The translations under genes were made by a program, and so were the position numbers. Positions 7,171 through 14,412 of a stretch of DNA of 22,728 nt are shown here, one piece after another; position 1 is the first letter of the stretch; every line of letters starts with the position of its first letter. The notes below the pieces were generated by a model that did no database searches, had not been told where the DNA came from, and saw only the letters and a list, made by a program, of their open reading frames with translations. The DNA lies in assembly GCA_964402325.1 (NCBI GenBank), contig CAYOBI010000045.1:1-22728 (forward strand). The letters run 5' to 3'. Origin of the DNA: Raineyella sp964402325. Lineage in GTDB: Bacteria > Actinomycetota > Actinomycetes > Propionibacteriales > Propionibacteriaceae.

Positions 7171-10100
7171 TCAGGTCCGCGGACGGACGAACGGGAAGGT
7201 CAGCACCTCGCGGATCGGGCGGTCGGTCAGCGCCATCACGATCCGGTCGACGCCGAGGCCGAGGCCGCCGGCGGGTGGCAGCCCGACCTCGAGCGCGGTG
7301 AGGAAGTCCTCGTCGACCTCCATCGCCTCGGGGTCGCCGGCGGCGGCGAGCCAGGACTGCTCGACGAAGCGGCGGCGCTGCTCCAGCGGGTCGGTCAGCT
7401 CGGAGTACGCGGTGCCGAGCTCCATCCCCGCGGCCACGAGGTCCCAGCGCTCGACCAGTCCGGGCCGGGTGCGGTGCGGCCCGGCCAGCGGTGAGGTCTC
7501 GGCGGGGAAGTCGACGTAGAACGTGGGGCGTACGGTCACCGACTCGACCAGCTCGCCGTACAGTTCCTCGATCAGGGCGCCGGGCCCCCAGCCGTCGCGG
7601 ACGTGGATGGCGTACTCGGCGGCGAGGGCCAGCAGCGACTCCAGGTCGGTGTCGACCGTCACCGTGCAGCCGACGGCAGCCGAGACGGCGTCGCACACGC
7701 TCACCACCGGCCAGGGGTCGGAGATGTCGACCAGTTCGGTGCCCTCGCCGAGGTCCAGCGGCATCACTGCGCGCCCGTGCACGGCGACCGCGGCGGCCCG
7801 GATCAGCTGCTCGGTGAGCCGGCGCATGTCGGTGTAGTCGGCGAAGGGTTCGTACGCCTCGAGGGAGGTGAACTCCGGGTTGTGGGTGGCGTCCGCCCCC
7901 TCGTTGCGGAAGTTGCGGCCGATCTCGAAGATCGGGCCGAGGCCGCCGACGAGCAGGCGCTTGAGCATCAGCTCGGGCGCGATCCGGAGCACCAGGTCGG
8001 TGCCGTACGCATTGATCTCGGTGCGGAACGGCCGGGCGCTGGCGCCGCCGTGCACGGTCTGCAGGATCGGCGTCTCCACCTCCTGGTAGCCGCGGGTGCG
8101 CATCACCGTACGGATCGCGTCGATCGCACGGGAGCGGGCCAGCAGCACGTCGGCCTCGTCGGGGTGCACCAGCAGGTCGAGAGAGCGGTTGCGCAGCCGC
8201 GCATCGGGGTTGTCGAAGCCCTCCCACGGCACCGGACGCAGCGACTTCGACAGCATCCGCCACGAGGACACGCCCCAGGACGCCGTCCCGGTGCGGGTCA
8301 GCACCGGGTCGGCGCCGAACTGCACGAGGTCGCCGGAGTCGACCAGCCGGGCGAACTCCCGCACCGCCGGCCGTCCGATCCGGTCCGCCAGCAGCACGAA
8401 CTGGGCGGTGGTCCGGCCGTCGGTGACGTCGACGAAGCAGGCGCCGCCATGGTCGCGGATCCGGCGGATCCGGCCGACGATGTCGCGTCCGTCGGGGTGC
8501 TCGCGGTCCACCGCGGAGAGGCGTACGACCTCCGTACGCCCCAGCGGGTAGCCGGACCGGCCGGCGGCCTGCAGGGCGGCGAGGTGGGACAGCCGGTGCC
8601 GGGTCTGGTCGTCACGTCGCGGGTGCAGGCCCTCCAGCGGGCGCCGGGTCTCCAGCTCCCGGACGGCCGCCACGTGCTCCGGGTCGAGGACGCCGCCCGT
8701 CTCGGCGCCGCGCAGCCACGGCGTCAGCGGCAGGAACCCCTCGGCCCGGGCGGCGGCCATCGCCACCGGCAGCAGGTCGATGATCGACGGCAGGCAGACG
8801 TAGCGGGACTGCCAGGTCGGCTGGTACTTCGCGTTGGACAGGTAGAGCCGCTCCACCTGCCAGTAGCGGTCCATCCAGCTGAGTACCTGGGAATTGAGCC
8901 GGGTCAGGGCGCCGGCGCTGACGTCCTCCGCCTCGGCGAACACCCGCCGGAAGAACGCGAAGTTGAGCGAGACCCGGCTGACGCCGTTGTCGGCACACCA
9001 GGCCATCAGCTCGGTCACCAGCAGCTCGTTGGTGCCGTTCGGTGCCTCGGGGGAGCGGCGCATCAGATCCAGTGACAGGCCCCGACGGCCCCACGGCACG
9101 AAGCTCAGCAGGGCGATCGGCTCGTCGTCGTCGGCGTAGGCGGTGACCATCAGGTTCCGCCCGTCCGCCCGGTCGCCGACCCGGCCGAGCGCCATCGAGA
9201 AGCCGCGCTCCGGGCCGCCGACCCGCCAGTCCCCGGACAGCTGCACCAGCCGTGCGTACTCCACCTCGTCGAGGTCATCAGCCCGCTGGATCCTGACGGT
9301 CACCCCGGCGCGGCGGGCCCGGCGCTGGGCGTGCCGGACGGCGGTCATGCTGGTCGAGTCCAGTCGGAACCGTTCCGGGTGCAGGATCGCCTCATCACCG
9401 AGGTTGATCACCTCGGTGCCGATCGACGTCGCGTACGCCCGGGCGCCCGCCTCGGAGCAGGCCAGCACGGCGGGCGTCCAGCCGTACGTCCGGGCGTACG
9501 AGGCCCAGGCGTGGACCAGGTCGGGCCACAGCCGGCGGTCGCCGATCGGGTCGCCACTGGCCAGGCAGACCGACCCGATCACCCGGTAGGCGATCACGGC
9601 GCGGCGGTTCTCGGTGAAGAACAGCATCTTGTCGCGGCGGGTGGCGTAGTAGCCCAGCGAGTCGTCCTCGCCGTACTCGGCCAGCAGCCGGCGCAGCCCC
9701 AGTTCGTTGTCCTGCTGCCAGCGGCCGGTGAACCGGGCCGACCGGAGGAACGCCCCGACCGCGAACAGCAGCGACAGGCCGGCGATCGCGCCGGTCAGCT
9801 GCGGGATCACCCGGCCGACGGTGACGTGCCAGCCACGGGGGCCCGGCAGTCCGACGGCGTTGAGCAGGGCGACCGAGAGGACCTGCCAGGCGGGGCCCTG
9901 TGCCTCGGTGCTGGTGCGCAGCAGCAGGTGCGTCAGCCCCAGGTCGAGCAGGATCCCGGCGGTGAGGATGCCGATGGCGATGCCCCACGAACCGCGCTTG
10001 ACCCGGGCCGGGAAGGCCGGGCGCAACCACACCATGGTGACCAGCAGGGCCACCGAGATCGCCAGGTTGATCGCCGACATCACGCCGCGGTCGATGTCGG

Positions 10101-10431
10101 TGAACGGCAGCGACGGCATCGGGCGGTGTTCCAGGGCGAAGACGAAGCCGGTGATGTCGGCCGCGACGCCGATCACCTGGAAGACCGCGATCACCATCAG
10201 CGCGAAGCGCTTGCGCTTGCTGATCGCGGCGGCCAGCAGGGCCAGCCCGACCACGGACACCAGCGAGGCGGTGACCGGGATGTTCAGCGTGATGAAGAAC
10301 TCCTGGATCGGCCACCGGGTGGCGCGCCGGACGAACCGGTGCCGGATCCAGTCGGCCCCCGCCACGAGGGCGGCGATGACGTAGAGCCAGGTGAGGATCT
10401 CGGCGGCGACCCGGCGGGCCCGCGTGGTCAT
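7171..10431 (-). CDS. lysX: bifunctional phosphatidylglycerol lysyltransferase / lysyl-tRNA synthetase LysX
   Basis: LysX charges tRNA-Lys and transfers lysine to phosphatidylglycerol in the membrane, which lowers surface charge and raises resistance to cationic peptides. The 1086 residues divide into six or seven N-terminal helices (about 10-230), an MprF-type transferase domain (DUF2156-like, about 235-570), an OB-fold tRNA-binding domain (about 645-735) and a class II synthetase core (about 750-1086). In the transferase domain, FFTENRRAVIAYRV (271-284), ASGDPIGD (291-298) and LSNAKYQPTW (531-540) are family-like. Class II motif 2 is at 835-860 (FEIGRNFRNEG, then HNPEFTSLEAY) and motif 3 at 1055-1068 (GGLGLGVDRIVMAL). 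The frame is open far upstream, but the ATG at 10431 overlaps the esterase stop (ATGA), gives family length and begins right before the helices. It is the last gene of a - strand operon and converges on the membrane protein gene at 4997-6973. Confidence 0.95.
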   Translation of the reverse strand: MTTRARRVAAEILTWLYVIAALVAGADWIRHRFVRRATRWPIQEFFITLNIPVTASLVSVVGLALLAAAISKRKRFALMVIAVFQVIGVAADITGFVFALEHRPMPSLPFTDIDRGVMSAINLAISVALLVTMVWLRPAFPARVKRGSWGIAIGILTAGILLDLGLTHLLLRTSTEAQGPAWQVLSVALLNAVGLPGPRGWHVTVGRVIPQLTGAIAGLSLLFAVGAFLRSARFTGRWQQDNELGLRRLLAEYGEDDSLGYYATRRDKMLFFTENRRAVIAYRVIGSVCLASGDPIGDRRLWPDLVHAWASYARTYGWTPAVLACSEAGARAYATSIGTEVINLGDEAILHPERFRLDSTSMTAVRHAQRRARRAGVTVRIQRADDLDEVEYARLVQLSGDWRVGGPERGFSMALGRVGDRADGRNLMVTAYADDDEPIALLSFVPWGRRGLSLDLMRRSPEAPNGTNELLVTELMAWCADNGVSRVSLNFAFFRRVFAEAEDVSAGALTRLNSQVLSWMDRYWQVERLYLSNAKYQPTWQSRYVCLPSIIDLLPVAMAAARAEGFLPLTPWLRGAETGGVLDPEHVAAVRELETRRPLEGLHPRRDDQTRHRLSHLAALQAAGRSGYPLGRTEVVRLSAVDREHPDGRDIVGRIRRIRDHGGACFVDVTDGRTTAQFVLLADRIGRPAVREFARLVDSGDLVQFGADPVLTRTGTASWGVSSWRMLSKSLRPVPWEGFDNPDARLRNRSLDLLVHPDEADVLLARSRAIDAIRTVMRTRGYQEVETPILQTVHGGASARPFRTEINAYGTDLVLRIAPELMLKRLLVGGLGPIFEIGRNFRNEGADATHNPEFTSLEAYEPFADYTDMRRLTEQLIRAAAVAVHGRAVMPLDLGEGTELVDISDPWPVVSVCDAVSAAVGCTVTVDTDLESLLALAAEYAIHVRDGWGPGALIEELYGELVESVTVRPTFYVDFPAETSPLAGPHRTRPGLVERWDLVAAGMELGTAYSELTDPLEQRRRFVEQSWLAAAGDPEAMEVDEDFLTALEVGLPPAGGLGLGVDRIVMALTDRPIREVLTFPFVRPRT

Positions 10432-11591
10432 GACGCGCGCCAGGCGAAGGCGGGGGCCACCTGGCCGAGCCACTGCAGGCCGGCCGGCAGGCCCTGCAGC
10501 CACACGCCCCACTGGTGCCCGCCGGACTCCTGCAGAGTCGTGACCAGGCCGGTGGGGGCCTTCACCGCCTTCTGGAACGCGGTCAGCGCCGCGATCGAGC
10601 CCTTGTCGTCGCGGGCGGCGTACGCCCAGATGTCGACGTTGGGCTTCTTGTCCTTGACGATCGTGGCCAGGTCGTACGTCCTGTCGTCGGCGGCCCGGTG
10701 CGCGGTCTTCCCCCATTCGGGGGCGAAGTAGCCCGACATCGCGATCGCCCGGGCGTAGTGGTCGGGGTGCCTCACCGCCAGCATCGGGGCGCAGAAGCCG
10801 CCCGCGCTGTAGCCGACCGTGACCCAGGCGTCCGGGGTGGTCTCGGCGCGCAGGTTGGTGATCGCCCAGGTGCGGACGTCGGTGTCGACGTACGTCTCCC
10901 ACAGGCCCTGGTCGGGGCCGGCGTTGAAGTCGGTGCACTCGGAATCGATCGTGCCGGGGAAGGTCGTCGGGACCACGACGATCGACTCCCGCAACCGCTT
11001 GTCGCTGTCCATCGCGGTGATCATGCTGCCGATGTTGAGGTTGTTGCGGTACGTCAGGGGGCTGCCCGGACTGCCGGTGAAGCCGAAGATGACCGGGTAG
11101 AAGCGGTCCGGGTGCGACTGGTAGGACGCCGGCAGCCAGACCAGGGCGGACTGTGAGATGCCGGACGCCGGCCCGGCGATCGTCACCGTGAGGTACTGCC
11201 CACCGGTGGCGTCCGGCGCGTAGCCGGTGAGCGCGGGGTTGTGCGCCGGGTCGGCCTGCAGCGCGGTGGCGTGGCCGACGGCCTCGGGTGCGGCCTGGAC
11301 GGACTTCTCGTCGGCGCCGCGGCTGGTGTGGGTGACGCTGGTCACCGAGGTGATCCCGAGGACGTCGGCCCAGGTGGTGTACCAGCCGTTGTTGTTGTTC
11401 AGCACCAGGCCGATCAACAGCACGGACAGGGTGATGCTGCCGGTCAGGGCGAGGGACTGGTGCAGGGTGGCCCGCCAGGAACCGGCGCGGTGCCGTGGCA
11501 GCCAGCCGACGGCCCAGGCCAGGACACCCGCCAGCAGCAGGCCGACGAGTGCGAGGAGCCACGGGGAGGTCAGGCTGAACACTCGATTCAC
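10428..11591 (-). CDS. membrane-anchored alpha/beta-hydrolase esterase (antigen 85 / esterase D-like); possible aminoacyl-phospholipid hydrolase
   Basis: This is a 387-residue protein with two N-terminal helices (about 9-31 and 47-65) and an exterior hydrolase domain (about 130-370). The nucleophile is S262 in GYSAGG (260-265), H359 in GGHQW is the likely catalytic histidine, and D328 or D329 in ARDD is a candidate acid. C219 and C267 may form a disulfide. The fold resembles the esterase D/antigen 85 group. Its stop overlaps the lysX start by 4 bases, so the two are coupled. In other Gram-positives, hydrolases such as AhyD of Enterococcus faecium remove amino acids from aminoacyl-phosphatidylglycerol made by MprF-type enzymes. 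By context I infer a similar role here, which is not proven. The GTG start at 11591 has GGGAGG 11 bases upstream, rather far, and a GTG three codons later is an alternative. Confidence 0.85.
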   Translation of the reverse strand: MNRVFSLTSPWLLALVGLLLAGVLAWAVGWLPRHRAGSWRATLHQSLALTGSITLSVLLIGLVLNNNNGWYTTWADVLGITSVTSVTHTSRGADEKSVQAAPEAVGHATALQADPAHNPALTGYAPDATGGQYLTVTIAGPASGISQSALVWLPASYQSHPDRFYPVIFGFTGSPGSPLTYRNNLNIGSMITAMDSDKRLRESIVVVPTTFPGTIDSECTDFNAGPDQGLWETYVDTDVRTWAITNLRAETTPDAWVTVGYSAGGFCAPMLAVRHPDHYARAIAMSGYFAPEWGKTAHRAADDRTYDLATIVKDKKPNVDIWAYAARDDKGSIAALTAFQKAVKAPTGLVTTLQESGGHQWGVWLQGLPAGLQWLGQVAPAFAWRAS

Positions 11592-11685
11592 CTTACGGCA
11601 CGCCTCCCGGCAAATCCTTGAAAGACGATGAGGAGCGCCAGGAGGCTCACCCCCGCCACGACGATCTGGGCGGGCCGCCGGTGGC

Positions 11686-12420
11686 TCAGCCGATCAGGAA
11701 CGACCCGGTGGTCAGCCAGAGCATGACGTCGGCGCCGAGCACCACCCCGCCGAGCAGGATCGCGGCGGTGCCCACCCGTCCCAGCGGGCCCACCAGCCGC
11801 CGCCACGACCGGCGCATCCACCGGCCGACCGGCTCACCCGCGCCCAGGGCGATGGCCACGGCCAGCGCCACCAGGGGTGACTGGCTGAGCAGCCACCACA
11901 GCGTCGCGATGCCCAGCGCGGGACCCGCCCCGAGCCGGTGGACCAGGGCGACCAGACCCCAGAAGCCGGGGTCGCCCAACACCGTCAGGCCGTACGCGGC
12001 GCCGGCGAGCGTCATCGCGCCGACCCCGGTGCCGCGGAGTCGCCGGGGTCGGTGCCCCTCGCCCTCAGCGTCCTCCTCACCCTCGGCGGGTTCCGGCTTC
12101 CCGGTGCCGCGGTCCGCGACGCGGCGGGACAGCAGCCGGCGGACGCCCCAGACCAGGAGTCCGGCCGCGGCGAGGGCCTCGACGCTGCCCCAGACCACGT
12201 CGGGGAGGTGCGGCATGCCGTGCGGGAGCAGGGCGAAGGCGAGCAGGTCGAGCACCATCGCGGCGGCGACGATGACCGCGGCACCGGCGGCGGTGAACGC
12301 GAGGGCGGCGGTGCGCCCGGCCCCACGGGCGGTGGCTGCCAGCAGGGCGAGGGCGCCGAACGGGTCGAACCCGGCGATCGAGAGCGCGACACAGGCCCCG
12401 ATCGCCTGCCAGCCGGTCAT
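11686..12420 (-). CDS. six-helix membrane protein, possible small-molecule exporter (family uncertain)
   Basis: This 244-residue protein has six predicted helices in a 3+3 arrangement: about 5-29, 37-65, 75-97, 130-160, 168-193 and 213-237. A charged, glutamate-rich loop (about 103-130) separates the halves. Both helix 1 and helix 4 carry an Asp-Pro motif (FDPFGAL at 18-24, GDPGFWGL at 149-156), which suggests two homologous halves as in LysE-like exporters. I cannot name the family with confidence. The ATG at 12420 comes 4 bases after the permease stop, and those 4 bases are GGAG, so the ribosome-binding site touches the start codon. The frame extends upstream without a plausible start. It sits inside the operon that ends with the esterase and lysX, so a membrane or export role linked to envelope modification is possible but unproven. 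Confidence 0.75.
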   Translation of the reverse strand: MTGWQAIGACVALSIAGFDPFGALALLAATARGAGRTAALAFTAAGAAVIVAAAMVLDLLAFALLPHGMPHLPDVVWGSVEALAAAGLLVWGVRRLLSRRVADRGTGKPEPAEGEEDAEGEGHRPRRLRGTGVGAMTLAGAAYGLTVLGDPGFWGLVALVHRLGAGPALGIATLWWLLSQSPLVALAVAIALGAGEPVGRWMRRSWRRLVGPLGRVGTAAILLGGVVLGADVMLWLTTGSFLIG

Positions 12421-12424
12421 CTCC

Positions 12425-13591
12425 TCACGCGGCCGGGCGGTCGTCGACGCCCCGTCCTGCCCCGTCCGGTGCGTCGGCGGGTGGATCGGCCGGGGCGGGC
12501 GTGGGCCGGCGGGTGGTGCCCCGGGCGTACGTCCGGATGCCGGCGTTGGCCATCGCCAGCGTCGGCACCGCGAACAGGGCGCCGACCGCACCGAACATCA
12601 TCGACCCGGCGGTGACCGCGAAGATCACCGCGAGCGGGTGCAGGGCCACCGCCCGGCCCATCAGGAACGGCTGCAGCACGTGCGACTCCAGCTGCTGCAC
12701 TCCGGTGACGATCGCCAGCATCACCAGGGCGGGCACCCAGCCCTGGAACAGCAGGACGGTGACGATCGCCACGCCGCCGCCGAAGACGACCCCGATCACC
12801 GGGACGAACGCGGTGATGAAGACCAGGATCGCCATCGCCGTCGCGAACTGCGACCCGAGGATGCCGGCGCCGGTGCCGATCAGGACGGCGTCCAGGGCGG
12901 CGACCAGCAGCTGGGTGTGCATGTACGCCGAGAGACTGCGCCAGCCGCTGCGGAAGGCCGCGTCGATCCGCACCCGGGAGGCCAGTGGGACCGCGCCGAT
13001 CAGGAAGGTCCAGATCCGGCGGCCGTCGGCCAGGAACATGATCGTGGTGATCAGGCACAGGAAGGTCCCGACCACGGTGTCGATGGCCGAGGACCCGACC
13101 CGGAACGCGCCGGCGGTGAGGTTGGTGGTGTGCTGGTTGACCCAGTTCTGGATCTCCAGCAGCACCCGGTCGATCTGGCCGGGGCGCAGGTGCAGCGGAC
13201 CCTGGGACAGCCAGGTCTGGAAGCTGACCACGCTGCCGGAGAAGTCCAGGTGGCTGTGCGTCACCCCGCTGGCGATCCGTTGCCCGACCAGGGCCAGCAG
13301 GCCGCCGGCGATCGCGGCGGTCAGCAGCACGCTGATCACCGCTGCCAGGCCGCGGTGCAGCCGGAGGCGACGGTGCAGCCAGGCCACCAGCGGGCCGAGC
13401 AGTACGGCGAGCAGCAGGGCGACCATCGTCGCGGTGACCAGGATCGGCACCTGTTCCAGCACCCAGGAGATGCCGTAGCCGACGACGGTCAGCACGATCA
13501 GCCGCCAGCCCCACGCGGCGGCGATCCGGACGGCCCGTGGCACCGCTTCGTCGACGGAGGCGGGCGGCGGTGCCGACGGGCTGGTGGTCAC
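12425..13591 (-). CDS. AI-2E family transporter (PerM/TqsA-type permease)
   Basis: This 388-residue polytopic protein belongs to the AI-2E transporter family (Pfam PF01594). Family features are the paired N-terminal helices (about 31-45 and 50-72), an extended central exterior part, the segment FITAFVPVIG (258-267), and the C-terminal signature ESHVLQPFLMGRAVALHP (302-319) followed by a last hydrophobic stretch to about 350. A proline-rich polar tail ends the protein. The substrate is unknown. Most family members have not been shown to move autoinducer-2, so the name does not predict quorum sensing. The GTG start at 13591 is 7 bases after TAGGGT on the - strand, which makes it the probable first gene of the operon leading to lysX. 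The next gene starts 4 bases after its stop. Confidence 0.92.
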   Translation of the reverse strand: MTTSPSAPPPASVDEAVPRAVRIAAAWGWRLIVLTVVGYGISWVLEQVPILVTATMVALLLAVLLGPLVAWLHRRLRLHRGLAAVISVLLTAAIAGGLLALVGQRIASGVTHSHLDFSGSVVSFQTWLSQGPLHLRPGQIDRVLLEIQNWVNQHTTNLTAGAFRVGSSAIDTVVGTFLCLITTIMFLADGRRIWTFLIGAVPLASRVRIDAAFRSGWRSLSAYMHTQLLVAALDAVLIGTGAGILGSQFATAMAILVFITAFVPVIGVVFGGGVAIVTVLLFQGWVPALVMLAIVTGVQQLESHVLQPFLMGRAVALHPLAVIFAVTAGSMMFGAVGALFAVPTLAMANAGIRTYARGTTRRPTPAPADPPADAPDGAGRGVDDRPAA

Positions 13592-13598
13592 AGGTCAA

Positions 13599-13604
13599 AC
13601 CCTA
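13599..13604 (-). promoter_or_regulatory. -10 hexamer TAGGGT of a leaderless promoter for the permease-lysX operon
   Basis: Read on the - strand, TAGGGT ends 7 bases before the GTG at 13591, the same arrangement as at purS. It would drive the four-gene - strand operon. The divergent gene starts at 13723, so the two directions share about 130 bases of regulatory DNA. Confidence 0.55.
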
Positions 13605-13636
13605 CGGCGGCCGTGCCTGAGAGTGGACTGAATCCG

Positions 13637-13665
13637 TTGCCCGACCCCCGGGGCCACGCGATGAT
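13637..13665 (+). promoter_or_regulatory. candidate sigma-A-type promoter for the FAA-hydrolase gene
   Basis: TTGCCC (13637-13642) and GATGAT (13660-13665) are separated by exactly 17 bases, a standard housekeeping spacing. It would give a leader of about 50 bases containing GAAGGAG (13708-13714), 8 bases before the ATG. This contrasts with the leaderless promoters elsewhere in the window. Confidence 0.4.
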
Positions 13666-13722
13666 CGTGGCGTCCGTCGGCCGTCCGCCCGACTGGACCC
13701 GCGCACCGAAGGAGTTGCCCCC

Positions 13723-14364
13723 ATGCGCCTTGCCACCGTCCGCACCACCGACGGCACCGCCGCCGCCCGTCTCGACGGCGACCCGGCCGCCGGCGCCACG
13801 TACACCCTGATCGAGGGGTGCGAGGACGTCAGCGAACTGCTCTCCGACCCCGAGTGGCGCGAGATCGCGGCCGCCGCCGACGGGGCGAAGGTCCCGGCGG
13901 GCGACGCCGAGCTGGCGACCCTGCTGCCGGCCCCCGGCAAGGTGATCTGCGCCGGGCTCAACTACGCCACGCACATCCGGGAGATGGGCCAGGAGCTGCC
14001 CGAGTACCCGACGCTGTTCGCCAAGTTCGCCGACACCCTGACCGGACCGTACGACGACGTCGTCGCGCCGGACGAGGACCCGAAACTGGACTGGGAGTGC
14101 GAGCTCGGGCTGGTCATCGGGCAGGACGCCTACCGGGTTGCGGAGGATGACGCCGCCGAGTACATCGCCGGCTACACCGTCGTCGACGACGTGTCGATGC
14201 GCGGCTTCCAGCGCCGCACCGGCGACCTGGTGCTGACCGGCACGCCCGGCGGGGTGGGGGTGGCCCGCGACCCGCAGGTCTTCCTCCGTGCCGGCGACGT
14301 CGTCGAGGTCTCGATCGCCGGCCTCGGCCGCCTCGAGAATCGCATCGTCGCGCCGCTGGGCTGA
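13723..14364 (+). CDS. fumarylacetoacetate hydrolase family protein, internally deleted, probably inactive
   Basis: The N-terminal part is clearly FAA-hydrolase family: VICAGLNYATHIREMG (74-89), LFAKFADTLTGPYDD (98-112), the metal ligands E125 and E127 in DWECELGLVIG, and D156 in YTVVDDVSMRGFQRRT (151-166). Directly after T166 comes GDLVLTGTPGGVG (167-179), which in relatives lies some 60-75 residues further on. The missing stretch normally holds the catalytic lysine segment (GK followed by a GP motif) and the T-S region that lines the active site. The total of 213 residues is short against about 260-290 for related proteins. The frame is intact and the start has a good ribosome-binding site (GAAGGAG, 8 bases). 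It may be a decaying gene, a variant with changed function or an assembly deletion. Family members act on acylpyruvates and related ring-cleavage products, and no substrate can be given here. Confidence 0.85.
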   Translation: MRLATVRTTDGTAAARLDGDPAAGATYTLIEGCEDVSELLSDPEWREIAAAADGAKVPAGDAELATLLPAPGKVICAGLNYATHIREMGQELPEYPTLFAKFADTLTGPYDDVVAPDEDPKLDWECELGLVIGQDAYRVAEDDAAEYIAGYTVVDDVSMRGFQRRTGDLVLTGTPGGVGVARDPQVFLRAGDVVEVSIAGLGRLENRIVAPLG

Positions 14365-14370
14365 CCGCAG

Positions 14371-14390
14371 GGCCCCCGCGTCCCGGGGCC
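14371..14390 (+). terminator. possible hairpin terminator after the FAA-hydrolase gene
   Basis: GGCCCC (14371-14376) and GGGGCC (14385-14390) form a 6-bp stem with an 8-base loop, 6 bases after the stop codon. No T-run follows. The pepN -10 element begins 10 bases later. Confidence 0.3.
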
Positions 14391-14400
14391 GGGCGGCGCC

Positions 14401-14406
14401 TAGGCT
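14401..14406 (+). promoter_or_regulatory. -10 hexamer TAGGCT of a leaderless pepN promoter
   Basis: TAGGCT, identical to the purD and purF boxes, ends 6 bases before the GTG at 14413. No Shine-Dalgarno sequence and no clear -35 element are present. Confidence 0.6.
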
Positions 14407-14412
14407 GGTCCG

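Noticed and set aside
10432..11562. N-terminal extension of lysX giving a 1463-residue protein
   Set aside because: The extension runs out of frame over the esterase gene. The ATG at 10431 with its ATGA overlap gives the normal domain order and length.
12425..13591. Quorum-sensing autoinducer-2 exporter
   Set aside because: Membership of the AI-2E family does not establish AI-2 transport, and no luxS or lsr-type gene is nearby.
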